A stretch of DNA of 64,000 nucleotides from Tethya wilhelma. Its lineage: Eukaryota; Porifera; Demospongiae; Tethyida; Tethyidae. Positions 22,886-33,248 of the stretch are shown piece by piece. The notes beneath the pieces were generated by a model. It did no database searches and had not been told where the DNA came from. It saw only the letters and a list, made by a program, of their open reading frames with translations. Location: NCBI GenBank assembly GCA_964030475.1, contig CAXIPT010000002.1:1977191-2041190 (forward strand). The letters are read 5' to 3'. Every line of letters starts with the position of its first letter. Position 1 is the first letter of the stretch. The translations under genes were made by a program, and so were the position numbers.

Positions 22886-24120
22886 AATAGAGACGTCAGA
22901 GGGTACGATTTTGGACATAGTGCTGACAGGAAGCCGCAATAGTGCAATTATTTTATTTTTTTGGTACCTTCCTACATAAAGTACAATCTTTGGTACATGT
23001 TTGATCTCTAAAATCTAAGTAGCTTTGAAACTCTAGTATAAATTTTTGTGTACTATGAATGCAGCCATTTTATGTAGGTACATGTTGCTATGACTAAGAA
23101 GTAGTAATCTGCCAAAATTCAGTTTGCTTTGTTTCCTTGTACTTTATACAGCTAGGCCTATCAATGGAAGGAAGCTTCTGCCCTAATGAAGTGTTTTTGA
23201 GTCTTTAATGGTGTAGTGGAGTATCGTAAAGATTATTCACTAATCTATTGGAGACTATAAAAAACACATCAGCTAGTAGTTATGCAGAAAAACATACATT
23301 AAAAGCAGAAAACACAGTAGTTATAGAGACACACTAGTAAATTTAAAAGTAAGAGTAGAAGTATTAGTAGGGTACAGGAAACACATTTGAAAACACAGTA
23401 GTACAGTAACAGTTAGGAAAGGAAACAAGGGGAAAAGGAGCATGAGAGGGTAGATTGGCTAATTTATGAACTGAAATCAAGGTTCGATCTTGAGAGATCG
23501 CTGTTTAAGGCAAGGATTGAGCATGTAGAGTCAGAATTGTCCAAAAGATAATTATAGGATAGATTTGAGGCTAATTTAAAAGGCCCAGAACAAGAAGCCT
23601 AAAGCAGAAACCCTTATGCTCCTAGTTCCAACCTTGTCCTGTTCCATGTTGGGGGAGTGCAGCTCAGCAGATGGGTGCAGAAGAGCGTGATTTAATGTTT
23701 TCTAGCCAACATGCATGGGAGCATGCCAAAGGATGCTGTTCTATATACAATTGGAGAGTGCCAGTATGGGAGGGCAGCAAGGTGTTGTTTAGTACGGCAC
23801 TCACAATGAAAATGGAAGACAGCGAAGTGTGGCTGTTCAGTATACTCTGGAGTATATATTGAAAATGCCAATGGGCACAAGCACTAGCTGATCAACAGAC
23901 AATGCATGGTTGGATCCTTAAAATTAATAATGGGTAGTGCATCAGCAACAATAGTTATGGACAAAGTGGTCCACACAATCTGATTGAAAGCACATGTGCA
24001 AAAGACACTACAAATCATGGTGTAGACCACAAAGATGTCGATCAACACCAAAGTGTACTATATAGGCACAGACAGTGCCCTGAGTGATGGGTTGTATATC
24101 CAGATCAGTCTTGCCAGCGN
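22886..24120. other. Repeat-derived sequence, no firm gene
   Basis: Sequence at 23018-23090 resembles the flank of the foldback composite at 24121 (CTTTGAAACT and ATGCAGCCAT blocks). Overlapping short frames at 23671-23880 have no recognisable features. The interval ends at an isolated N at position 24120. Confidence 0.45.
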
Positions 24121-24353
24121 AGGCCTAAACAAAAACTAGAAAGCTTTGAAACTTAGTATATAAATTCATGTACTACAATGCAGCCATCTTTGTAGGTAGA
24201 GTTCAAAGGTCATTATTCACGTGACATTATTATGCGCATGCGCATTAGCCTCTTCCAGCATAAAGTAGTGCATGTAGCCTCTACTCAAGCTTTTTGTAGG
24301 GACTAACCAGTCTCTAATAGTCTCCATACTGTAGTGTTGAAAAAAGTGAATGA
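24121..24353 (+). repeat. Flank module of foldback composite, copy 1
   Basis: It begins right after the N at 24120 with AGGCCTAAACAAAAACTAG. It continues through GCGCATGCGCATTAGCCTC to TGAAAAAAGTGAATGA. The reverse complement is at 58013-58242 beside the second full family A copy, so module and MITE were duplicated together. Confidence 0.8.
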
Positions 24354-24756
24354 ACAAGTAGTAAAAATTTCAAAAAAATAAGTAGTGTAGGAATGGGCAG
24401 TGCATTAAAAAGTATTGGAACAAGGCATGTCTCAATTTCGGCACATGACTACTTCATTTTTATACCCAACTCTTGGCTGGCAGTCCAGTTTAAGTTACCT
24501 GTTTGTTTTATAATAATTTAGTTTACTCCACAGCATAGCCAACTGATTAGTAGGAATTCGAACCAATGCAAAAATAAGCTATGATACTATTGTCGCACAT
24601 GCATGCATCATTGGCACTGAGGATCCATATGCATGAGGGATCAAGAATAAAAATGAAGTAGTCATGTGCCGAAATTGAGACATGCCTTGTTCCAATACTT
24701 TTTAATGCACTGCCCATTCCTACACTGTTTATTTTTTTGAAATTTTTACTACTTGT
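24354..24756. mobile_element. Foldback MITE family A, full copy 1
   Basis: Long inverted arms begin ACAAGTAGTAAAAATTTC and include GTAGGAATGGGCAGTGC, AAAAAGTATTGGAACAAGG and TTTCGGCACATGACTACTT. The right arm is their complement, ending ACTTGT at 24756. The central part is unrelated to coding sequence. Other copies are at 28622-28845, 53831-53937 and 57616-58012. Confidence 0.9.
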
Positions 24757-24834
24757 ATATTATAGTGATGTAATCGTCCGACCGACCGCTTTCTGTAAAT
24801 CTGAACTATATTCTAATCGTTCCAAATTAACTGC

Positions 24835-25146
24835 ATGCCATGCCACGTGTCTATGAAAAATTGCAAAGCCCTGAAAATATCACTGGCCACACACTGGGCA
24901 GATCATCCGGGCACTGAGAAGTGTTTATGTAAGATTGGCACAGCAAAAAGCTATAGAGCACGTTTTACTCCAGGTGGCAACAACCTACACGAAGGCACGA
25001 AGGTAAGCTCGTTGTATTGCTATGTTCGTCCGCTAAATTCATACTATATGAACGCATGCAGTAAACCTGGCGTCAAGCAGAATACTGAATTAACTACTGC
25101 AGTAATGTTGGGTGTATGGACGGATGCCAATACTACTGGACAATGA
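24835..25146 (+). CDS. Unrecognised short ORF
   Basis: A 103-codon frame starts MPCHVSMKNCKALK. A possible splice donor (GAAGGTAAGCTC) follows RARFTPGGNNLHEGTK, so only the first part may be an exon. The FTPGG motif near a donor resembles exon B at 17104-17191 (ERVFTPGGTP), which might indicate related exons. No domain is recognised. Confidence 0.2.
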   Translation: MPCHVSMKNCKALKISLATHWADHPGTEKCLCKIGTAKSYRARFTPGGNNLHEGTKVSSLYCYVRPLNSYYMNACSKPGVKQNTELTTAVMLGVWTDANTTGQ

Positions 25147-25721
25147 GAGCAGAAGCTAGAACATGTGCAGCTGTGAGAGGCTCCGTAAACTAGAAAACCC
25201 TGAGCTCAAGAGTCAGAACTGCTGACTGATATTTCTGAACATGATACAACAGCTGCTACAGCTGAAAATCAATGCATGCATGGTGCTGAGACTCATGAGT
25301 AGCCATGAGAGTAACTGCTAACTGGCAAGAGAGCCCAGGACATCCCTTTTGAGCAGTAACAGCCTAGGAGTCTGACTCAACACTCTGTCAGCCAATTCAG
25401 CCAAGTGTCTCTTACATAAATTGTGTATTTATATTTATGCCATACTCTTTCACCAGTGCTATAGCAAACAATATGCTCTAGCCTCATTTCCAGATAGCCT
25501 ACGTATTATACTAGGCTCCCCTTTGACCTTACACTCAGTGCATGTAGAGTCAAAGGTGGAGCCTAGCTGCAACGAGGCTAAATCCTACATGCAAAATTCC
25601 ATGCGCATCCGCTTGCTTGTGCTCGTCCCACTCCATGCTTGCATGCCACTAGTATTCAACAAGTTATNATCACATCTTCTATCTCACTCGCTCCAAGTCA
25701 ACAAAACAAAAGAAGAGTGAA

Positions 25722-26717
25722 ATGGAGAAACGTATCATAACCATCCCAAAACTAAGCCCCAACTTACTCATTGAGCCTGTCAGCAGTGACCCCACCAGTG
25801 AAATGTTTACAGCCTTTAACGTCTATGATTCTGAATCCAAGGAGTTGCTGGAAACATTCCGTGCAGATGATATTGTTCAACAGAGAAATTTTATGGTGGC
25901 CCTCAGTGGTAAGGGACCTGGCCTCTTCACACAACATTCAGACAACACACTTACAGGAGGCGATTTGGAGGAATTGGATGTTCTACTCAAATATAAGCCT
26001 GGTTTCAGTAACAGTAGTGAACTACTTCTGAGGCAACAGAGTTATGATAGAAAGTCTAATCACAGTGTTGACGAAAAAGGACACTTTGAGCTTCCCACAT
26101 ACACTGCAACCATGGCTAACATGCCTCAAGAATACTACAGACCAGGTCTTGGTGGCCATTGCAGTCCAGATGAGGAGTCAAAAAAGTTTCCTGGGCAGCT
26201 TCTTCCTGTATATGACGATTCTAGTCTTCCCACCACTGACACAACCAAGGCCATGTGCCGAAGAGATCAGGAAGATAGGTTCTTACCTCCTCATGGTCCA
26301 CCAGTGAGAAATCCTGTGAGCATTGGTTATGGGAGAGAAGTCGAATTGAAAGAACACCAACAAGCAGTGTGGGATCCATCTCAGGATGTTTACTTTTTTC
26401 TTGATCATTCGACTAAAACATCTTTTCTTGATGACCCCCGTCCACTTGAACCTAGCAAGCCGATTATCACCCGGACTGAAATTAGTATACAAAATGGTCA
26501 TCAACCTTCAGAATCACAATCAAGATTCACGTGTACCTCATTGGATGAAGAGTCACAAAAGCCAGTTGGTCTGGTTCTGCTTGCCTCTGGCACCCATGGG
26601 AGCAATGGCTTAGACAATTCAGCGATATCCATTGCTGCCACAGAAAGAGACTCCTCAACTCTCGGCCGTTTCGAGTGTGCTTCTAAAGACAGCCCACTGG
26701 GACTAGGATTACTGTGA
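25722..26717 (+). CDS. WW-domain-like protein, C-terminus replaced by hAT sequence
   Basis: An intronless 331-codon frame begins MEKRIITIPKLSPNLL. Around residues 218-245, VWDPSQDVYFFLDHSTKT followed by SFLDDPRP resembles the second half of a WW domain, with the aromatic strand and final DPRP. WW domains bind Pro-rich ligands. The segment before it (FLPPHGPPVRNP) is Pro-rich. The rest is polar and unrecognised. From about 26611 (LDNSAISIAATERD) to the stop the DNA is a copy of hAT element 1 read antisense, so the native C-terminus is lost. The frame is open slightly upstream of the ATG, so an earlier exon is possible. Confidence 0.5.
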   Translation: MEKRIITIPKLSPNLLIEPVSSDPTSEMFTAFNVYDSESKELLETFRADDIVQQRNFMVALSGKGPGLFTQHSDNTLTGGDLEELDVLLKYKPGFSNSSELLLRQQSYDRKSNHSVDEKGHFELPTYTATMANMPQEYYRPGLGGHCSPDEESKKFPGQLLPVYDDSSLPTTDTTKAMCRRDQEDRFLPPHGPPVRNPVSIGYGREVELKEHQQAVWDPSQDVYFFLDHSTKTSFLDDPRPLEPSKPIITRTEISIQNGHQPSESQSRFTCTSLDEESQKPVGLVLLASGTHGSNGLDNSAISIAATERDSSTLGRFECASKDSPLGLGLL

Positions 26718-27313
26718 TAGTGTTATTAGTGTACCCATAGATACATTAATAAATTTACAAATTAAATCAATAATGTATTGTATTATAATATTTCATTTTT
26801 GTTGTACTTACCTTGGACTATCTTGGTTATCCTCAGTGGCAGACTCATCATCACGCATACGCGTAGATCTCTTTAGATACCGAAGTATGGACATCCTGTC
26901 AGGCAAGCGACTATGAATGCGGGGGAGCTATAAGAGCTATATATGTAGAGCTTCACGCAACCGGTAACCACTAGTATCAGATAATTTTCTATGCCACGAT
27001 AAACCACGCGTCCCATTCAACCTTTCGTGACCCCTCGTAAGTATTAAGCAATAGTGATTATACACGTGCATGCAGCAGCTGACAAACTGTGCAGTGGTCT
27101 GTGGAAATGAGTCGTTTGCAGCTATATAATAAAAATTAAACTAAACGTCGAATGTAAGTTTTAAAAGATTATTTACTACAATACAGCATCATCTGCTTGC
27201 CAAGATTGCGCGCGCAGTAGACTGACCAGCATTACTATTATACGCGGGCCCAGCCCAGCCCACTTTCGGATGACAAAGGGGGGGCTCGAGCCCACTGAGC
27301 CCAATGCTAGCTA
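26611..27313 (-). mobile_element. Solo terminal fragment of hAT element 1
   Basis: It is nearly identical to 47655-48359, in the same orientation. It runs from inside transposase exon 2, through the intron and exon 1 (start codon side), to the terminal CAGGGGCGTAGCTAGC repeat. A few small indels separate the copies, e.g. extra TAATAAATTTACAAAT near 26746. The other end of the element is absent, so this is a one-ended copy fused to the WW frame. Confidence 0.9.
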
Positions 27314-27485
27314 CGCCCCTGGAAAGGGAACTCAAAATGATTCTTCTTTGAAAACACATGGGCCATTAGTGTCCTCNACGAAAATAAGACCACGAAAACT
27401 TGTTTTCAAGGCCTGAATGAAATTTTAACCGCACGAAAATTTCCCGCTATACGGTACGTAAATTATAGTGTGTGTGTGCCTGCAG
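27314..27485. repeat. Partial copy of the TACCGTATAGC MITE (family E)
   Basis: From about 27377 (just after an isolated N at 27376) to CCCGCTATACGGTA at 27457 the sequence matches the right end of the 33249-33614 element, with several CGAAAA units. The left end is missing. Confidence 0.6.
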
Positions 27486-28056
27486 CTGATGGGTGTGTGC
27501 TAGGAGACCCAGACAAGAAGACTGTGCACATAAAAGGAGTTCCACAGTGGAAAGTTACTGCCAAAGAAACTGCTTCATCGACACCCACTGCATTGGCTTT
27601 AAAATTGATGGACGTATTTTTCAGCCCTGTAGAATTAGCAAATGGAAATTGTACACCAGCTGAAGGAAGAGACCTTCTTTCACCCAACATTATAAGTGGA
27701 ATACGTTGTAAGTATCAATCATAACGGCATGCATTTCTTTGGTGAGACAAAATAGTAACTTTTTTATTATGGCTAAGATATATTTCAAGTATTGTGTTGA
27801 AGCATATTATTAATTTTCAGCTGTACAATAATACTACCAGCTTGTCTGTGTGAATTTTCATGGTCACTAATGACCATGATTGTTGATGTTGATGTTTGAT
27901 GTTGTTTATTATGTACATGTTATTGTAGTGCATATTGATTTCATCTTCCCACTCAATGATGCTAATGCGCGAGAGGAGAGGTGGAAACCAATATTGTACA
28001 AAAGTATGAATGGCAAATGTAGAAATACAAGGTCAAAGCTGAAGAAAAATAACTAA
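27486..28056 (+). CDS. BEN-domain protein, two 3' exons
   Basis: Exon 27486-27707 follows CTGCAG and ends before GTAAGT. The second exon begins at 27929 after TTGTAG and stops at TAA 28054-28056. Phases match. The encoded segment has LALKLMDVFFSPVELANGN, RDLLSPNIISGIR, then HIDFIFPLNDANAREERW and INGKCR-like SMNGKCRNTRSKLKK. This order fits the BEN domain, which mediates DNA and protein contacts in chromatin and transcriptional regulators. No N-terminal exon is recognised; a partial MITE sits just upstream, so the 5' part may be lost. The 221-bp intron is typical of compact invertebrate genes. Confidence 0.65.
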
Positions 28057-28497
28057 CACTTCAATCGGTTATCGGTTAACTCAAGACAAGAACAATCATG
28101 TATAATTAATAATGTTGCTGCTTCTGAATCATTTGATGGTTTCATGTCATATAATATTATTATGTTTGATGTCATTATAGCCATAAACTATCATTATGAT
28201 CATATCTAATACTTCAAAGTGGTAGCAAAATTGTTAGCTAGCTTATATGCAATCATGGCGAACCAGCAGTGTTGGCTTCACGCAAAAGGTATTTCACGTA
28301 GCTTATTATGTAGATGGTGGCACTTAATCGCGGACTTACAACCACGCGTATTGTGATTGCAGCGCGTTTTTCGCGGTATTTAGCACAATTTTTGCGTAAA
28401 ATGACGTACAAACGCGCTATTTGCACCAGTTTTTTTCGTGATATACAGCGTAATATCGCGTAAATGTGCATTAAAAACGGACCTTTTCACCCGGGTA
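28057..28497. other. Intergenic, no supportable gene
   Basis: AT-rich 3' flank of the BEN exons. Around 28260-28480 there are CpG-containing words such as CACGCGTATTG and CGCGTTTTTCGCGG but no coding frame I trust. Confidence 0.4.
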
Positions 28498-28621
28498 GCT
28501 TTAGAAGCCTTTTAGTGCTAAGCGCTCAGTTTTTGCAGAGTTATTCGCGTGAATATTTGTATTGCGCTAATGGGCCATCCGTGCCATTCCTGTGTACCCA
28601 GTACTACCGTACTGGGAATAG
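28498..28621 (+). repeat. Repeat family C, copy 2
   Basis: It matches 19362-19553 and 55096-55270 from TTTAGAAGCCTTTTAGTGC to ACCGTACTGGGAATAG. It is followed without a gap by a family A foldback fragment. Confidence 0.8.
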
Positions 28622-28845
28622 TTACTCCATTGCTTAGCCAAGTGCATTATTATAATAGTGAACCAATGCAATATGATAAGCTATGTACAGATTATTGCAA
28701 CACGACACTGAAAAATCCATATGAGGGATCAAAAATAAAAATGAACTAATCATGTGCCGAAACTGAGACCCCGCCTTGTTCCAATACTTTTTACCGCACT
28801 GCCCATTCCTACACTACTTATTTTTTCAAAATTTTTACTACTTGT
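28622..28845. mobile_element. Foldback MITE family A, half copy
   Basis: It contains the inner part and right arm only: CATGTGCCGAAACTGAGACC, TTTTTACCGCACTGCCC, and the end ACTTGT. The inner part is closer to the 57616-58012 copy (GGATTTTTCAGTG in inverse) than to copy 1. Confidence 0.8.
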
Positions 28846-29003
28846 AGTAAAATAATCTCGTCAATATTCGGAATGGTCATAACTTTTAAACTAACTAATT
28901 AGTAACCATGGAAACGTAGGTATAGATTCTTCGGGATATTTCAAACATTTTTAAGTCAAAAGTTGGTCATGTGACTGTTCCATATTTGCTGAATCAGCAT
29001 AAA

Positions 29004-29307
29004 ATGAATAATTAATTAGGCGGAAATGTTCTCCTGTTGCTATGGTAACCATTTTTTGCATAAAAATTGTTTTCGTCAATATATGCCTAAATCTTAATTG
29101 GGGTTCAGAAATACTGATCTGGATAAAGATATGCAGCTTTTTCCATATAATGCACACCTGCCGTTCTCTCCTCGGCTATATCTTATCAACAATGCGATCA
29201 GCGGTAACCCCAATCGAGATTATAGAGGTTCATGATAATAGTTATCTCCTGAAAAAGTTTGGTTGCCATAGCAACCTTCTAAGGTTTCCGCCTAATTAAT
29301 TATTCAT
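29004..29307. mobile_element. MITE family D, TIR TGAATAATTAATTAGGCGG
   Basis: ATGAATAATTAATTAGGCGG at the left and its complement at the right are followed inwards by a second inverted pair, GTTGCTATGGTAACC against GTTGCCATAGCAACC. No coding sequence. A diverged relative is recognisable near 53490-53620. Confidence 0.75.
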
Positions 29308-29502
29308 AGTTTAAGGTGTTTTATTCACCAATCATTATTAACATGAATATTCATTATTTTGGAACGAGATTTTGGGAACATGAAAACGAAAGGCCAAAAA
29401 TTTGTTGTATAGCATAGAAATTCAGGAAAAGCTATTTGATATTCTGTAGATCTGAATTTTTATTCAGGCAAAATTTCAATTATTTTCAAGATGATCCGGG
29501 CC

Positions 29503-29862
29503 TTAAGTATGCAGAGCTTGGCCACCAGTGAACAGCTGGACTGAAACATGGTCTCCACTCTTGAGCATTCGCCTAACAAGGTTGGAAGCTAAACGCTGCT
29601 CTGTGTCATTTGTTGGTGTGGTCAATGAATGAGACATAATCTCATCCACAGACATGTCTGGTGAGCTCACAGTGATACACCCACTACTCATGTGAGCCTG
29701 GTATTCTTCATAGTGGAGAGAATGGTGGCAGACCGAGCACTCTACCAGTACCCTCTTGAGGACTCTCACAAGGAGCTCACTGGGTGGTTGAACAATCCAT
29801 GTGTGTACTTTGTAACAGCATGGACATGGTGGACTGCTATTGGTACTCCATCCACCTGCCAG
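29503..29862 (-). pseudogene. Zinc-finger fragment of a repetitive invertebrate protein
   Basis: A 119-codon open segment, preceded by a stop, contains CPCCYKVHTWIVQPPSELL, then VECSVCHHSLHYEEYQAH and MSSGC. This gives Cys-x2-Cys, Cys-x2-Cys and His-x3-Cys-like zinc ligands. A C-terminal LVRRMLKSGD and FTGGQALHT stretch follows. I recall comparable segments in multi-copy sponge and cnidarian proteins, but cannot name the family. RAG1-like or TRAF-like zinc fingers are only superficially similar. No start methionine or upstream exon is seen; an isolated N at 29951 lies just upstream. Confidence 0.4.
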
Positions 29863-29953
29863 TTATTAGATACAGGTGCCGTGTGTATGTGTATATCAGA
29901 GCTGCCAAGGTTTGGCAATGAGCACGAGTGAGATTTGATCTATCTAGTCCTAN

Positions 29954-30320
29954 TCAAAGATAACAATTTGTTCAGGATAGATGCATCATCGCAAGAGAGT
30001 ATGTCGAGTGGAACAGGATCATCAGGTCGTGAAGTACGCCTCTTATCAGCCCAAAGCTTAAAATTATTCTTAGCCCATTCAGAACTAGCTTGCGTGTTAG
30101 GAGGAACAAATCCTTTATAAAATTTTTCGTTTGTCAAATCAACAAAGTGGTTTGACACATCAGCAAGTGGTGTCTTCGCCATAGTATTGGCTCCCACAGG
30201 ATCCAACTTAATCGGTTTTGAATCAGTGCTTTCCAGGTCCCTATCATTCTCATAGTCATTAGCATCTAGGTCTAAATCCTCAGCGGAAAATTCATCTGTA
30301 ATCCATGATACAATAGTCAT
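29954..30320 (-). pseudogene. DUF3504-like (Crypton-related) N-terminal fragment
   Basis: The frame reads MTIVSWITDEFSAEDLDLD, then an acidic linker. It continues with FVPPNTQASSEWAKNNFKLW and DDPVPLDILSCDDASILNKL. A W-A-x-x-x-F-x-x-W segment followed by P-x-D-I-L is, from memory, typical of the N-terminal helical part of DUF3504/Crypton-derived tyrosine-recombinase proteins. The frame runs into the N at 29951 and does not continue beyond it, so the catalytic part is absent. Confidence 0.45.
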
Positions 30321-30480
30321 TAATTATTCTTTCTTCAGATGGTATAGTAAGCGAAGCCAAAATTGACTCTGAGATTAGTCCACTAGCCTTTAGCAAATTT
30401 CAAAAAAAATCTACAAGCTGCGGTCTATCTTTCTATAGTTCACTGTCTTTCTAGCTAGATACAATAAACTAGATTCTAGT

Positions 30481-30694
30481 ACAAGTAAAAAAAAAAACAT
30501 TGGAAATGTAGGAATGGCCAAATCGTAAAAAGAAAGAAAACAAGATGGAATGGCTGTTTGAGTGTGTGCAGAATTCTTCCTGTGATGGGCTGCATGTATA
30601 GTACTCTCTTCCCATGTTGAGTCCCTCATGTTGCCCATAGGAATATAATTCTTTACACACTCAAACAGCCATTCCATCTTGTTTGCTTACTTGT
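30481..30694. mobile_element. Foldback MITE family B, copy 2
   Basis: ACAAGTAAAAAAAAAAACAT opens the element. CAAGATGGAATGGCTGTTTG and its inverse near 30660-30680 form the arms, and the element closes with ACTTGT. The right arm lacks an outer piece present in the 54-kb copy. Confidence 0.8.
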
Positions 30695-30994
30695 TTGTTC
30701 TCATTTTTTCATATTTCTATGAATCACATTTGAGCTTGAGTTTGTGTGAATATATACGGTAGTTACTTTTACTCTATATACGTATCAGCATGAATATTAT
30801 AGCTTGTATAATCTACTGGTATGTTATCAGTAAAGTGAAGCATCTCAGCACTGGAGGCTTGAGTGTATCCAACAAAATTTACTAGCTTTATTCATCTTCT
30901 TATAATGACAACAACATAATAAGTGTAACATTAAAGTGGTCTATTCACCTCCTAAATATTGAAGACTGAAAGATTACAGAGAGCTCAGCACAAA

Positions 30995-31680
30995 CTAGAA
31001 ATCTTCAGGTAAAGCAGGCAGGCAGCGAATATTCAGATTCCAAATCAATGGTGTTCGCACCTGATCTTCTTCAGCATGACTTGGGTCACCAACATCGCTA
31101 GAGGTTCCTTCTTTCTCCATGATTATGCGGCGTATTTCTGCAGAATTAGTGACAAACTTTCTCAATTTATATCCAGCTGTGGCAAGTCGATGTTTCAACT
31201 TCAGATAAAGTTCACAACCAGATGCTACATCATGGCTTCCAGACACAAGGTCATCAACGTAAGTGGGATCCACATTTCTGAACGTCTCCAAGTGATGATT
31301 AATAGTGGCATTAAGCAAGAAAGGACTTGCTGTCACTCCAAATACAACACGAGTGAATCTGAACGCAATGGGTTCATGGTTCTCTGATTGGAGGACATTA
31401 GTCCACAGGAAACGCAGTGAGTCTCGGTCTCTCTCTCGTACAGATACCATTAGGAAGGCCTTCTCTATGTCTCCGATGAGGGCCACTGCAAACGATAGAA
31501 ATCGTAGAATATCAAAAATCGATTGGCCAAATTTGGGACCAGTGTACAGGCAATCATTGAGAAAAGGTCGGAAGATCGAGCCGAGGCGTCGTATACAATC
31601 AGTAGCCTTGACGTTGACTTGTGACTCTGTGGTGAGGTAAATAATATGTTCAGTCGTTTACCAGGTTCGATGGCCACGTC
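30995..31680 (-). pseudogene. BEL/Pao retrotransposon reverse transcriptase fragment
   Basis: From 5' to 3' on the minus strand it reads LLIVYDASAR, then after a one-base shift NDCLYTGPKFGQSIFDILRF. It continues ALIGDIEKAFLMVSV, FGVTASPFLLNATINHH, TYVDDLVSG and LATAGYKLRKFVTNS. IEKAFL, SPFLLNATI and YVDD are signature blocks of the Pao reverse transcriptase. Protease and gag upstream and RNase H and integrase downstream are absent. No long terminal repeats are visible. Upstream it abuts the Gly/His-rich tandem repeat. Confidence 0.85.
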
Positions 31681-31992
31681 CACGTCCACGTCTTCTAAAG
31701 TTATTTGTGCTATCATGATTTTGTTCATCTCCACCATCATTCTGAACAACAAACTCTTGGCCATCATTGCCACCTTCCCCATGGCCACCATCACCATCGT
31801 TGACACCATTGCCATCACCACTGCCATCACCATGTCCACCATTCCCATGGCCTCCACCATCACCATGTCCACCATTCCCATGGCCTCCGCCATCACCATG
31901 TCCACCATTCCCACGGCCTCTGTCACCACCATGTCCACCATTCCCATGGCCTCCGTCACCACCATTCCCAGCGTTATTAACAGCATTCTCAT
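31657..31992 (-). CDS. Gly/His-rich tandem-repeat exon
   Basis: After an acceptor TTTAG, one frame reads DENAVNNAGNGGDGGHGNGG with repeated HGNGGHGDGG units. It then goes to QNDGGDEQNHDSTNN, an RGRGRGH tail and a stop near 31657. Another frame of the same DNA is Met/Val-rich, which I consider a shadow. The DNA is a minisatellite with about 24-33-bp units around CCATGGGAATGGTGGACATG. Gly-rich repeats with RGG-like ends occur in RNA-binding and structural proteins. An exon from 32122-32240 ending in GTAAGT may precede it, but the splice phase does not fit the Gly-rich frame. Confidence 0.35.
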
Positions 31993-32121
31993 CTAAACAT
32001 CAATAGCAGTCAGATAGGCCTATGCATGCAATGCTTGCTTGGTACTGAGAATTATTAAGTAAAGAAGAACATCATGTACATGTACACAAGTTGTATACTA
32101 ATGTCATGCAGGCTGACTTAC

Positions 32122-32240
32122 TATGTTCACCATGTTTAATAATTCATCTTCTTCAATTCTTTCTATTTCTCTGTCTTATTCTGGATCAGCTGCAGTTTGT
32201 GTTAAATTTCCAAATTCTTCTATTTCTCTTGCTGTTTGAT
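32122..32240 (-). pseudogene. Possible exon with acidic helix, one in-frame stop
   Basis: Between a possible acceptor CTAGAG and a clear donor GTAAGT the frame reads DQTAREIEEFGNLTQTAADP. A TAA follows shortly after, and then REIERIEEDELLNMVNI. A preceding piece near 32295-32335 (IGEKGMEELNAMT before GTATGA) could be an upstream exon. The nonsense codon suggests decay. Family unknown. Confidence 0.25.
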
Positions 32241-32349
32241 CTCTAGATATTATAGCTAGTAGATTATAACATGGGCCTAGTTATACAATCATACCAGTCA
32301 TTGCATTAAGCTCCTCCATGCCTTTTTCACCAATAATAGTTGAATAGTA

Positions 32350-32908
32350 AATCCCCCCCCCCCTCTTTTATACTGTAGCTAGGTAGGCAGCTGCAATTTA
32401 TTTTTACCAATCAGAATTTAAAGTTTTGGTCATCTGTTTATTATGGAACATACATTCAAGCACATGCAAGCCATTTATCTGCACATGCATCATGTATTGA
32501 ACATGAAGTTAGAGATCTGATTAATTAGTATGCCCCTCCCAATGTTTCCACAGTCATGATAAAAATTATCAAAAAAATTCTTCACATAAATTTTTTTTCT
32601 GAACAGAATCAGAATTAGTAACATGAGTCATACAAAAACTGCTTTGTCAAGTTGAGAAAGTATTCTCAATAATAACAACATTGTATTTTGTTTTGTCTGT
32701 ACATTTTACGTACTACCTTGTTAAACTCTTCAGGACCATCTGCTGATGTATGTATGTTTGATTACTTTAGCTAGAGTACATACTGTTTATGCATACAAAC
32801 CACAGAAAAGTTATTCACAATGCTTCATTTACCAACAGGGATTTTCCCATTTGTTAAACCTCCCTGCATGTCTGTTTTATTTCAGTAGATATAATTATGA
32901 CAAAGTCA
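32350..32908. other. No supportable gene
   Basis: AT-rich, with a C10 run at 32350-32361. Nothing else is recognised. Confidence 0.4.
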
Positions 32909-32976
32909 ATGTGTGTGTGTGTGTGTTTGTGTGTGTGTGCGTGTGTGCGTGCGTGTGTGCAAGAGAGAGAGAGAGA
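32909..32976. repeat. (GT)n/(GA)n microsatellite
   Basis: GT units with occasional C substitutions pass into GAGAGAGAGAGA. Confidence 0.95.
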
Positions 32977-33248
32977 TCACTCCTGTCTGCATCAACAGTT
33001 TAACAAATAAACGTTTAAGCATTTTCATTCATGATACTCAATCTATGTTGAACTGTTGATCCCAGGATGCGGGACGAGGACCCCAGAGTGATATCACATC
33101 CCCAAAATATTTTGTAAGCAATTCTCTCAACACAACAGGTCACATAATGAGTTTTGTACCAACACATGCATATAGTCCATGAATAGTAGTGTTTGTGTTC
33201 TCTTTTTTTGTTGTTTTTGGACATGTATCTTTGGCATTTGAGCACATA

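Noticed and set aside
29503..29862. RAG1-like or TRAF zinc-finger gene
   Set aside because: Only a Cys/His pattern is shared; no RAG1 core motif or TRAF domain is visible, so I kept it as an unnamed zinc-finger fragment.
31465..31992. A 175-codon Met/Val-rich minus-strand frame
   Set aside because: It is a shifted reading of the Gly/His-encoding minisatellite fused to the Pao fragment; composition is not protein-like.
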